From an uncultured Pseudomonadales bacterium (lineage in GTDB: Bacteria > Pseudomonadota > Gammaproteobacteria > Pseudomonadales > Porticoccaceae): a DNA stretch of 12,152 nt. A model generated the notes under the pieces. That model made no database searches, was not told the origin of the DNA, and worked only from the letters and a program-made list of their open reading frames with translations. Positions within the stretch are counted from its first letter, which is position 1. Every line of letters starts with the position of its first letter. The stretch is taken from NCBI GenBank assembly GCA_937998635.1, contig CALLDA010000094.1:1-12152 (forward strand), written 5' to 3'. This document shows positions 1 to 6,572 of the stretch, piece after piece. The translations under genes and the position numbers were made by a program.

Positions 1-128
1 AGAGCGGACACATCTCTCCAGCAAGGAAAGGAAAGCAGTCCGCTGGCTACCCGTCCAGAATAGATCATGCTGGGGCAGGACGCACCGCTCCGCCCCCAAC
101 TATATAAAATATTACCGGAGGCTTTATT
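1..128. other. Left edge, no gene called
   Basis: All three forward frames are open for at least 60 bases from the edge (to stops at 61, 137 and 105), so the end of a gene entering from the left cannot be excluded, but none of the short translations is recognisable. A 7-bp inverted repeat, AGCGGAC at 3-9 and GTCCGCT at 38-44, could form a stem with a 28-base loop. The segment at about 73-98 is GC-rich and is followed by an AT-rich stretch at 100-114. Confidence 0.3.
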
Positions 129-159
129 GTGCCTATTAGCCAAGAATTGACTAATACTG

Positions 160-1398
160 TCAGCTCGCTTTGCGAGCTAATTGCTGGGCATGAGCCAGAC
201 TGACAGGTGCGTCACACTCGAACGGGCTGGCCAGGCCAAGCTCATTGCTTAATTTGCGCAAGCGTGGCAGCACATCGTTACCGAGGAGTTCAATACAACG
301 CAGGGAATCCTCGTGACTGATATCACCGTCATTGGCCATCAAACCAAGAATAGAAGGTCGCGTTTCGGTAATCAGATGCGCCAACTGCTCATAGACCTGA
401 TCGGGCGTTCCGACGATCAGGGAAAGATTATCGCGCTGCTCCCGCACGCTTAAGTTTTGGCCTGCAGTGGTCATCTTTCGTCGTCCGGCCCTAATTTCGG
501 CTGAGCCACGGCGCGCCCAGGGGCCGAGATAACCCGATGGTGCACTCCAGACCGGATGCAGCAGACCGGTAAATTCACCGTTCATCCAGTTAAATTGTTC
601 GGCATTTTTCAGGGCGTGATCTTCGGTTTCCTGGACATGGCAGCGAATGAGATAACCACGGTGTTCTGGACCGGCGATAAAACCTGCCTGCGAAGCTGTA
701 TCGTCATATATGCTCCAGATTTGCTTGCAGGCTTCTATGGGCGCGCTGAGCACGATATAAGGGTAGCCATGCGCCGCCGCCCATTCGATGGTTTCCCGGC
801 TTGAAATACCTGGAATCCATACCCGTGGATGGGGCTTTTGCAGGGGCAGAGCCCAGGGGTTAACAATCCGCTGATGGAAGTGCTCGCCCTCCCAACGAAA
901 GGGACCGGGAACCGTCCAAGATTTAATAATCAGGTCATGGGCTTCGTTAAAACGTTCCCGATTGAAAGCCGGATTGGTGTTGGTGGCCAACTGCTCGGTG
1001 CCTCCGCCGCGGACAAAGCCGGATACCAGGCGCCCACCCGAGTACATATCGATCATGGCCAGTTCTTCAGACAAGCGAGTGGGGTTATCAGCCAGTGGCA
1101 GGGGATTGCCGAGCAAAACAATTTTTGCTTTTTTTGTCGCATAGCTCAGTACAGCGGCCATCATATTGATGACAGACTGCATGCAGAATGGCGCCTGGTG
1201 ATGTTCGTTGAGCATGATGCCATCAAAGCCCACATCCTCTGCGCGCTGATACTCAAGGATAAACTCGTTGTAGAGGCGGCTGCCGTCTTCAGCGTTAAAG
1301 TTTTCATTGGAAAACAGGAGCGCGGTATAGCCAAACTTTTCCCCTTCTTCCCGGGGATAAGTCTTCATGGGCTGTTCGGTAAAATACATAAAATGCAT
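160..1398 (-). CDS. Luciferase-like (LLM class) flavin-dependent monooxygenase
   Basis: A 412-residue soluble protein of the bacterial-luciferase-like family: TIM-barrel enzymes that use reduced FMN (sometimes F420) and O2 to hydroxylate a substrate or insert oxygen next to a ketone. Visible hallmarks are N-E-H-H at residues 64-67, the loop GNPLPLADNPTRLSEE at about 97-112, and SGGRLVSGFVRGG at 120-132, the family's S-x-GR-x-x-x-G signature. It is rather long for the family, with a helical C-terminal tail past about residue 385. The start is supported by GGAGG ten bases upstream; a second ATG three codons on is further from it. It is the last gene of a minus-strand set, 72 bases after the alpha/beta hydrolase. 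No flavin reductase is nearby, so reduced flavin must come from elsewhere. The family is clear; monooxygenation of a cyclic ketone or terpenoid is inferred from context, and the cofactor cannot be read directly. Confidence 0.9.
   Translation of the reverse strand: MHFMYFTEQPMKTYPREEGEKFGYTALLFSNENFNAEDGSRLYNEFILEYQRAEDVGFDGIMLNEHHQAPFCMQSVINMMAAVLSYATKKAKIVLLGNPLPLADNPTRLSEELAMIDMYSGGRLVSGFVRGGGTEQLATNTNPAFNRERFNEAHDLIIKSWTVPGPFRWEGEHFHQRIVNPWALPLQKPHPRVWIPGISSRETIEWAAAHGYPYIVLSAPIEACKQIWSIYDDTASQAGFIAGPEHRGYLIRCHVQETEDHALKNAEQFNWMNGEFTGLLHPVWSAPSGYLGPWARRGSAEIRAGRRKMTTAGQNLSVREQRDNLSLIVGTPDQVYEQLAHLITETRPSILGLMANDGDISHEDSLRCIELLGNDVLPRLRKLSNELGLASPFECDAPVSLAHAQQLARKAS
162..178 (-). other. 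Hairpin at the 3' end of the monooxygenase gene
   Basis: AGCTCGC (162-168) and GCGAGCT (172-178) form a perfect 7-bp stem with a 3-base loop. It lies within the last codons and touches the stop codon (160-162) of the minus-strand monooxygenase gene. No T-run follows on the minus strand, so it is not a standard intrinsic terminator; it may stabilise the mRNA end or be chance. Confidence 0.3.
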
Positions 1399-1470
1399 TG
1401 TTTTCTAGCCTCCGTATCTATTTATACTTTTAATTCATATCAGGATTTTGTTTGCTGTTTTGTTATTCTC

Positions 1471-2256
1471 TCACCCAGTCGACTGACTAAATTCCAGGAT
1501 AAGCCCAGCCAGTTCATCGGGCTTTTCAATGTCAGCGTAATGGCCACATTCACTGATATGGAAAACTTTAGCGCCCGGAATTAATTCGGCAAACTGATCA
1601 CAGCACACGGGCGGCACAATCTTATTGTCCACACCCGCAATCAACTGTGTAGGGGTATCTACCGCCCGTAACAAGTTTTCCAGGGATCGATTAAACATAT
1701 AGGGTTTCCAGGCGATTCTTGTGGTCATTTCCCGATTGATTTCCCAGGTCACCAATTGCTCCACATCGGGCAGATCACCAAAGGTCTCGTGATAGGAAGT
1801 AAGGTCATTGAAGCCAGTACGAATATATTCTTCCGAGCTAACCAGGAATTGATCCATAATTTCGCCTTCGCTCGGTTGTAGGCCCATGGGATTAACCAGA
1901 CTCATACCTCTGATATTGTCTGAACCCGTGGTAGCGATCTCTGCGGCAACCCAGCCACCAAAGCCCAGTCCGACCAGATAGGGCCTGGCACCTAAATTCA
2001 TTTCCCGCAGCAACCATTGATATACTGTCGCCATATCCCGAGCACTGCGCATCCACGCCGGACGATCCGATACATCAAAACCTGGCATCGAGGGTATATA
2101 AACCGTATATTTTTCTGCCAGCAAGTCATAGAAAGGCAACCAGCCAGGATTGCCAATATCATGATGCACAACAAACAGCGGGTCGCCTGAACCACCTGTC
2201 AGAATGTCTATATTTTGATTATTAATGGTCTGTTGAATACGAGAGTTTGTCGTCAT
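1471..2256 (-). CDS. Alpha/beta-hydrolase-fold protein with glycine at the nucleophile position
   Basis: A 261-residue protein with the alpha/beta-hydrolase layout. An oxyanion-strand segment HHDIGNPGW is at 31-39, the nucleophile-elbow region at 94-101 reads LVGLGFGG, an acid-strand segment AGVDNKIVPP has D210, and ECGHYADIEKP carries the catalytic-type H239. The elbow motif G-x-S-x-G is here G96-L-G98-F-G100, so the serine nucleophile is glycine (codon GGC). The Asp and His positions are kept, so the protein may be a non-classical hydrolase, a lyase or carbon-carbon-bond enzyme, or a binding protein. The start is at 2256; the frame is open to 2391, but that extension runs into the end of the SMP-30 gene, has no ribosome site and does not look like protein. 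It lies 100 bases after the SMP-30 gene and 72 before the monooxygenase, probably in one operon. Fold is sure, activity is not. Confidence 0.88.
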   Translation of the reverse strand: MTTNSRIQQTINNQNIDILTGGSGDPLFVVHHDIGNPGWLPFYDLLAEKYTVYIPSMPGFDVSDRPAWMRSARDMATVYQWLLREMNLGARPYLVGLGFGGWVAAEIATTGSDNIRGMSLVNPMGLQPSEGEIMDQFLVSSEEYIRTGFNDLTSYHETFGDLPDVEQLVTWEINREMTTRIAWKPYMFNRSLENLLRAVDTPTQLIAGVDNKIVPPVCCDQFAELIPGAKVFHISECGHYADIEKPDELAGLILEFSQSTG

Positions 2257-2275
2257 TGTATTTATCCCGACCGTT

Positions 2276-2303
2276 ATTATATTTTCGCCGAGCCCACTTT
2301 CAC
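2276..2303 (-). promoter_or_regulatory. Possible internal promoter before the alpha/beta hydrolase
   Basis: On the minus strand a perfect TATAAT -10 box (2276-2281) lies 16 bases downstream of GTGAAA (2298-2303), a 4-of-6 match to the -35 consensus. It would start transcription about a dozen bases before the ATG at 2256, giving a very short leader. It could let the hydrolase and monooxygenase be expressed without the SMP-30 gene. It is weak because the gap is AT-rich. Confidence 0.3.
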
Positions 2304-2356
2304 CCGACTTTAAATAGTCTGCGTTTATACTGCGATAATCTCCAAAAGCATGGTGC

Positions 2357-3445
2357 CTAGACCTGCTTCGGCACCGGTACGCGAGCCACATAATCGGACA
2401 TCAGACCACCCAGATAGAGGCTCCCTTCATGTTCCAGAACGCTGGTTATCAAACCGACCTCACCGCTGTGAGAATCCATGAAATGGGTGATTTTGCCGTT
2501 GAGGTCAACACCAACAAAGAGTCCATAACTGGGTAACTCCAAACCCATAAAAAATTCCGGCACCATGGCCATAAACCTGGGCAGACGCATCATCAGTTTC
2601 TTTTTGAAGGGCTTCGAGGCCAGGGCTTCAACTCGCGGAAAACGTGGCCAGGCTAGCGCGATCCAGTAGGTATCCTTGCCGTTATAGGTAATGTTATCGG
2701 GAGCGCCAGGGAGGTTTTCGATAAAGAAATCACGCTGCCCCGCCTTTGGGCCTTTCAACCACAATCGCGATACCCTGAAGCCAAGCGTTTCATTTACCAG
2801 CACATACTCTTCATCGGGGCCAAGACAGACACCGTTGGCCAGATGCATATCATCAAGCACCACTGTGCTGGTTTGGGTGGCAGGATCGAAGCAAATCAAC
2901 TCGCCCAGGGGGTTGTCTTCCATCATCCCCAGATTGAGCTGAGCCATATCATATTTGCTGGAGACATCACTGAAATAAATTTTCCCGTCAGAGGCGATGG
3001 AAAGATCATCGGCGACATTGTATTTGCGGCCATTAACGGAATCGCTTAGCACACTGAACTCGCCGGTCGGTGTCACCTGAACCAGCCCTTTCATCATGTC
3101 ACAGAGGATCAGATTACCCTGGGCATCGAACTTCAGACCGATGGGTCGACCTCCGGTATTGGCGATGACTTCGGGCTCACCAGAGCCGTCTATGCTGGCA
3201 CGCACAACATCACCATTACCGAGGCCGGTATAAAGCATATCGTCCTTTATCGCCGTTGCCTCTGGTCCATCCATCTTGCCCTGCCAAAGTTTTTCAGCGC
3301 CACCCAAACTGTTGCGCAGGGCAAACTTGCCTTCATAAGGTAGTGCCTGGGGCGGGTTCCAACCCTGAGGATCGATAGGCACAGGCCAGAATAACAGGTA
3401 AGCCGCCAGTAAAATTATTGCCACAATCAGGATTGTTGAGAACAT
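2357..3445 (-). CDS. Membrane-anchored SMP-30/gluconolactonase/strictosidine-synthase-like protein
   Basis: A 362-residue protein. Residues 2-20 are an uninterrupted hydrophobic segment followed by WPVPIDPQGW, which reads as an uncleaved N-terminal membrane anchor. The rest is a six-bladed calcium beta-propeller of the SMP-30/strictosidine-synthase/paraoxonase type: GPEA at 60-63, GRPIGLKFD at 99-107, VADDLSIASDGKIYFSD at 144-160, then ANGVCLGPD, a SRLWLKGPKAG segment and LPGAPDNITY. These recurring Glu, Asn and Asp positions usually hold the metal ion. In the third motif the usual N-D-L is D146-D-L. Enzymes of this fold open lactones, so lactone hydrolysis after oxygen insertion is a reasonable role, but many members have no known substrate. 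The start has GGAG seven bases upstream. It is first in the leftward gene set and divergent from the SDR genes. Which side of the membrane the propeller faces is unclear. Confidence 0.85.
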   Translation of the reverse strand: MFSTILIVAIILLAAYLLFWPVPIDPQGWNPPQALPYEGKFALRNSLGGAEKLWQGKMDGPEATAIKDDMLYTGLGNGDVVRASIDGSGEPEVIANTGGRPIGLKFDAQGNLILCDMMKGLVQVTPTGEFSVLSDSVNGRKYNVADDLSIASDGKIYFSDVSSKYDMAQLNLGMMEDNPLGELICFDPATQTSTVVLDDMHLANGVCLGPDEEYVLVNETLGFRVSRLWLKGPKAGQRDFFIENLPGAPDNITYNGKDTYWIALAWPRFPRVEALASKPFKKKLMMRLPRFMAMVPEFFMGLELPSYGLFVGVDLNGKITHFMDSHSGEVGLITSVLEHEGSLYLGGLMSDYVARVPVPKQV

Positions 3446-3556
3446 ACCGATCTCCGTATAGAAATATTGCCTGGACTCTCAGGCGACTATGAATTATTTT
3501 GCTTATTTAGAATATTCCATAAAATATAGACCATAATCGAAGCCAGGCCCGAAATT

Positions 3557-3593
3557 TTCTAAACAAATCTGATCCTATGTAATTCGTTTAGAA
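3557..3593. promoter_or_regulatory. Candidate operator: 8-bp inverted repeat
   Basis: TTCTAAAC (3557-3564) and GTTTAGAA (3586-3593) are perfect inverted copies separated by 21 bases. The spacing puts the half-sites about 29 bases apart, close to three helical turns, so a dimeric regulator could bind both on one face. The right half overlaps the tandem repeat at 3588-3607. The regulator is unknown. Confidence 0.4.
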
Positions 3594-3607
3594 GCTGTTA
3601 GAAGCTG
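3588..3607. repeat. Tandem 10-bp direct repeat
   Basis: TTAGAAGCTG occurs twice in immediate succession (3588-3597 and 3598-3607), and the following T also matches. A 10-base period equals about one helical turn. It lies 63-82 bases before the first SDR start, so it could be an activator-binding array or a slippage duplication. Confidence 0.6.
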
Positions 3608-3669
3608 TATGGCGTTTCATCGCTGCGTAAAAGCCTGAGAGGGATTGGCATTATAAAGAGGAGAAGATA

Positions 3670-4422
3670 ATGGGTCGTGTAGACGGGAAAGTAGCGCTGG
3701 TTACCGGCGGCGCCATGGGTATGGGTGAATCTCATAGCCTGTTGTTGGCGCAGGAAGGGGCCAAAGTCGTAGTCACCGACATCAACACTGAAGCCGGAGA
3801 AGCGACAGCACAGCAAATACGCGATGCTGGTGGGGATGCCATATTTATCCAGCATGATGCCTCCAGTGAGGAGCAGTGGCGGAGCGTCATCGACCAGTCT
3901 GTTGCAGCCCATGGCAAGATCGATATCCTTATCAACAACGCCGGGATTGTGATTTCCAAGCCTAACGAGGAAACCACCCTTGATGATTGGGATATCACCA
4001 TGGCGGTGAATTCCACGGGGGTTTTTCTAGGTTGTAAGACGGTGGTTCCAGCGATGGAGAAAGCCGGTGGTGGTTCCATCGTCAATATCTCGTCGATTTA
4101 CGGCATCATCGGCGCACCCAATGCGGCGGCTTACCAGGCGTCAAAAGGCGCGGTTCGGATGCTGACTAAATCCTGCGCGGTGGATTATGCCCAATACAAT
4201 ATTCGGGTGAACTCCATCCACCCCGGGGTTATTCGCACCCCCATGCTGGGCGACGCGGCTAACGATGAAGCGGCGATCAAACAAGTGCTCGCCGGCACGA
4301 TTCTCGAGCGCGCGGCTGAACCAATTGAAGTCTCTTACGCCGTTCTGCTACTAGCGTCAGATGAATCGTCCTATATGACCGGTTCTGAGTTAGTAGTCGA
4401 CGGTGGCTATACCACCGTATAA
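3670..4422 (+). CDS. Short-chain dehydrogenase/reductase (first of a tandem pair)
   Basis: A 250-residue classical SDR: a soluble NAD(P)-dependent enzyme that interconverts an alcohol and a ketone. The Rossmann nucleotide motif TGGAMGMG is at 12-19, and D37 at the end of the second strand suggests NAD(H) rather than NADP(H). NNAG is at 89-92. The full catalytic tetrad is present: N114, S142, Y155 and K159 (Y-Q-A-S-K). The C-terminal DGGYT is typical of the 3-alpha/20-beta-hydroxysteroid and cyclic-alcohol dehydrogenase-like SDRs. The start has a good ribosome site, AGGAG at 3659-3663, six bases before ATG. It is first on the rightward arm and 99 bases before a paralogue of the same length. 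Oxidation of a cyclic or secondary alcohol is likely; the substrate is unknown. Confidence 0.92.
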   Translation: MGRVDGKVALVTGGAMGMGESHSLLLAQEGAKVVVTDINTEAGEATAQQIRDAGGDAIFIQHDASSEEQWRSVIDQSVAAHGKIDILINNAGIVISKPNEETTLDDWDITMAVNSTGVFLGCKTVVPAMEKAGGGSIVNISSIYGIIGAPNAAAYQASKGAVRMLTKSCAVDYAQYNIRVNSIHPGVIRTPMLGDAANDEAAIKQVLAGTILERAAEPIEVSYAVLLLASDESSYMTGSELVVDGGYTTV

Positions 4423-4508
4423 GCAATAACTGCATACACAAGATATTAGCGTCGAATAAATAACAAATGATTAAGCAAACCCCAAATAATAAAGGGGAAG
4501 AGCACGTT

Positions 4509-4524
4509 GGAGGCAAAAAGTATG
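4509..4524 (+). promoter_or_regulatory. Ribosome binding site fixing the second SDR start
   Basis: GGAGG at 4509-4513 is eight bases before the ATG at 4522. The frame can be extended five codons to a TTG at 4507, but that TTG overlaps the ribosome site itself. The ATG also gives a protein that lines up from residue 1 with the upstream paralogue. Confidence 0.8.
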
Positions 4525-5274
4525 GGCCGATTAGAAGGCAAAATTGCGCTTATCACCGGTGGCGGTGATGGCATGGGAGCATCTCACTGCAAACTGTTTG
4601 CGCAGGAAGGGGCGCGCCTGGTAGTCACAGATCGTCGTGAAGAACCTGGCCAGAGAGTAGTCGATGAGATCGTCGCCAGTGGCGGTGAAGCCATCTTCGT
4701 TGGCCAGGACGTGGCCAGTGAAGCAGACTGGCACAATGTCGCTGCAGCCACCATGGAGAAGTATGGCAAAACCGATATATTGGTCAATAATGCCGCCATA
4801 GCCTCATTTAAAAGCGCCAAAGACGCGACGCTTGAAGAATGGAATCTAATCATGGACGTTTGCGCTAAAAGCATATTTTTAGGCTGCAAAATTATGTTGC
4901 CGGCCATGCAGGCGGCTGGCGGCGGATCAATCGTTAATATTTCCTCAATTTCTGGTATCGCGGGCATGCCTAACCAGGCCGCCTATCAGGCAGGCAAAGG
5001 TGCGGTGCGGGTATTGAGCAAATCCATTGCCGTTGATTACGCCAAATATAATATTCGCTGTAATAGTGTTCACCCCGGTGCTGTGCGCACCCGTGGCACC
5101 AGCAGAGTGATGCAGGATCCAGGTTTTATTGATGCGATTCTCACCAATACCATCCTCGGTCGGGTGGCGGAACCGGTCGAGCTATCTTACCCAGTATTGT
5201 TTCTGGCCTCGGACGAATCCTCCTTTGTTAACGGCGCAGAAGTCGTAGTAGATGGTGGCTATACCGCCAAATAG
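4522..5274 (+). CDS. Short-chain dehydrogenase/reductase (second of the pair), catalytic Asn replaced by Cys
   Basis: A 250-residue SDR that aligns with the upstream SDR without gaps over the first 185 residues or so and again at the C-terminus (LASDESS, VVDGGYT). The nucleotide motif TGGGDGMG is at 12-19 and D37 again suggests NAD(H). S142, Y155 and K159 (Y-Q-A-G-K) are present. Two usual positions differ: NNAG is NNAA at 89-92, and the catalytic-tetrad Asn, N114 in the paralogue, is C114 (codon TGC). Ser-Tyr-Lys alone may still support catalysis, but proton relay and selectivity could change. The pair probably arose by tandem duplication and divergence; one may act on a different isomer or a later intermediate. 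A CCCC/GGGG hairpin at 4480-4497 in the 99-base gap has no T-run, so both are probably on one transcript. Confidence 0.9.
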   Translation: MGRLEGKIALITGGGDGMGASHCKLFAQEGARLVVTDRREEPGQRVVDEIVASGGEAIFVGQDVASEADWHNVAAATMEKYGKTDILVNNAAIASFKSAKDATLEEWNLIMDVCAKSIFLGCKIMLPAMQAAGGGSIVNISSISGIAGMPNQAAYQAGKGAVRVLSKSIAVDYAKYNIRCNSVHPGAVRTRGTSRVMQDPGFIDAILTNTILGRVAEPVELSYPVLFLASDESSFVNGAEVVVDGGYTAK

Positions 5275-5308
5275 AGTATCCGCCCACCCTGCCAGACTCA
5301 TAAAAAGC

Positions 5309-5381
5309 AGCCCATTGAAGGGCTCTACATAACCATCCTGATGCCCTTGACCGTATTTACGGTTTGGGGGCATAGCCCTTC
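5309..5381. repeat. Nested inverted repeats (structured element) between SDR and AKR genes
   Basis: In the 256-base gap 5275-5530, GAAGGGCT (5317-5324) pairs with AGCCCTTC (5374-5381). Inside it ATGCCC (5341-5346) pairs with GGGCAT (5368-5373), directly abutting the outer arm, and inside that CCGT (5351-5354) pairs with ACGG (5359-5362). A competing hairpin AGCCC/GGGCT (5309-5313/5320-5324) uses the same left arm. No T-run follows directly on the plus strand; on the minus strand the short hairpin is followed by GCTTTTT. It may be a folded RNA, a weak terminator or attenuator, or a small palindromic repeat element. The rest of the gap is AT-rich with no gene seen. Confidence 0.5.
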
Positions 5382-5530
5382 TCAATCTATGACGGCGCTA
5401 AATTTTGTTTTCTATGCTTACTGAACTATCTTAATAACATCCTCAGTAACATCAGACTTTCCAGACACAACAATCTCACCCCATTAATAAAACGCGACAA
5501 TAAAAAACTAACTCATACAGGAATATAAAA

Positions 5531-6481
5531 ATGCTAACTCACAAAGATTTAGGTGGCTCGGGCTTAAAGGTCGGGCCACTGGTATTTGGCGGCAATGTGT
5601 TTAACTGGACAGCAGATGAAGCAACATCACTCAGCCTGCTGGACGCCTTCATCGACTCAGGACTTAACATGGTCGATAGCGCGGACGTTTATTCCTCGTG
5701 GGTGCCCGGCCATAAAGGCGGTGAATCAGAAGACCTGATCGGCAAGTGGCTTGCCCGCGGTGGGCAGCGCGACAAACTTTTGATCGCCACCAAATGCGGC
5801 ATGGAAATGGGCCCGGATGCCAAGGGTTTGTCACGGGCTCACATCACCCGCTCGGTGGATGCCTCGCTTAAACGTCTTGGTACCGATTATATCGATCTGT
5901 ATCAGGCCCACATGGATGACCGCAAAACGCCGCTGGAAGAAACCCTGTCGACCTATAGCGATCTGATCAAAGAGGGAAAAATCCGCGCCATTGGCGCATC
6001 GAATTATAGTGCTGAACGTTTGTCCGAAGCCTTGCAGGTTTCAAAGGATAAGGGCCTGGCCCGCTATGAAAGTCTGCAACCTCAGTACAACCTTTATGAT
6101 CGCGCTGATTATGAATCATCGCTGGAAAAGACCTGTGTGGACAACGGCCTCGGGGTTATTCCTTATTTTGCCCTGGCAGCGGGTTTCCTGACCGGCAAAT
6201 ATCGCAGCAAAGCCGATCTTGAAGGCAGCCAGCGCGGCGGTATGGTCAAAGGTAAACTCGATGATCGCGGCATGAACATCCTCGACGAGCTGGATCAGGT
6301 CGCGGGTGATCTCGGCGCGACGCCGACACAGGTTGCGCTCGCCTGGTTGATTGCACGACCAAGCATTACCGCTCCAATTGTCAGCGCCACCAGTTTGGAA
6401 CAATGGGCAGATATTGAAAAATCCATGCGCCTGAATTTATCTGGGAGCGCCATGAACAGTCTGGAAAGCGCCAGCGCATAA
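5531..6481 (+). CDS. Aldo/keto reductase
   Basis: A 316-residue soluble TIM-barrel NADP(H)-dependent oxidoreductase, the usual family length, that reduces aldehydes or ketones or runs in reverse. The catalytic tetrad is complete: D49 and Y54 (VDSADVY), K88 (ATKCG) and H127 (YQAHMDD). The cofactor-side motif IGASNYS is at about 153-159 and the sequence LQPQYNLYDR follows. AGGAA at 5518-5522 is eight bases before the ATG. It follows the two SDR genes in the same direction after 256 bases, so it may have its own promoter or be read from the SDR one. In this context it would handle an aldehyde or ketone intermediate, but such enzymes are broad and the link to the cluster is inferred from position only. 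It converges on yheS. Confidence 0.9.
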   Translation: MLTHKDLGGSGLKVGPLVFGGNVFNWTADEATSLSLLDAFIDSGLNMVDSADVYSSWVPGHKGGESEDLIGKWLARGGQRDKLLIATKCGMEMGPDAKGLSRAHITRSVDASLKRLGTDYIDLYQAHMDDRKTPLEETLSTYSDLIKEGKIRAIGASNYSAERLSEALQVSKDKGLARYESLQPQYNLYDRADYESSLEKTCVDNGLGVIPYFALAAGFLTGKYRSKADLEGSQRGGMVKGKLDDRGMNILDELDQVAGDLGATPTQVALAWLIARPSITAPIVSATSLEQWADIEKSMRLNLSGSAMNSLESASA

Positions 6482-6559
6482 TTAGAAAAACAAAACCGAG
6501 CGGTGATGATCTGACGAAGTAAATATAAGTTGCGATATTGGTGTGCTTCGGCTCCGATC

Positions 6560-6572
6560 TACTCACTGAGTA
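6560..6572. other. Small palindrome between convergent genes
   Basis: TACTCACTGAGTA is a perfect 6+1+6 palindrome abutting the yheS stop codon (6573-6575) in the 91-base convergent gap. A second short one, TCGG-CT-CCGA, lies just to its left. Neither has a T-run on either strand, so termination here is only a possibility. Confidence 0.3.

Larger units (their letters stand above)
3446..3669. promoter_or_regulatory. Divergent control region between the SMP-30 and SDR genes
   Basis: These 224 AT-rich bases must hold the promoters for both arms of the cluster. No convincing -35/-10 pair was found on either strand. Several repeats typical of regulator sites are present: an 8-bp inverted repeat at 3557-3564/3586-3593, a tandem 10-bp repeat at 3588-3607, a small hairpin GCCTG/CAGGC at 3469-3484, and a 9-bp inverted repeat near both edges (3476-3484 and 3633-3641). 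No regulator gene lies next to it. Confidence 0.6.

Noticed and set aside
829..1584. A 251-codon plus-strand open frame
   Set aside because: It lies opposite the intact monooxygenase and the hydrolase end, has no recognisable motifs, and is a shadow of the minus-strand coding.
2257..2391. 45-residue N-terminal extension of the alpha/beta hydrolase
   Set aside because: It overlaps the SMP-30 stop, has no ribosome site, and its translation does not look like an alpha/beta-hydrolase N-terminus.
3633..3660. TPP riboswitch, suggested by CTGAGAGG
   Set aside because: The rest of the conserved thi-box core (the ACCTGATC segment and the P1 pairing) is absent before the first SDR.
4480..4497. CCCC/GGGG hairpin as a terminator between the SDR genes
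   Set aside because: Only four base pairs with a 10-base loop and no T-run.
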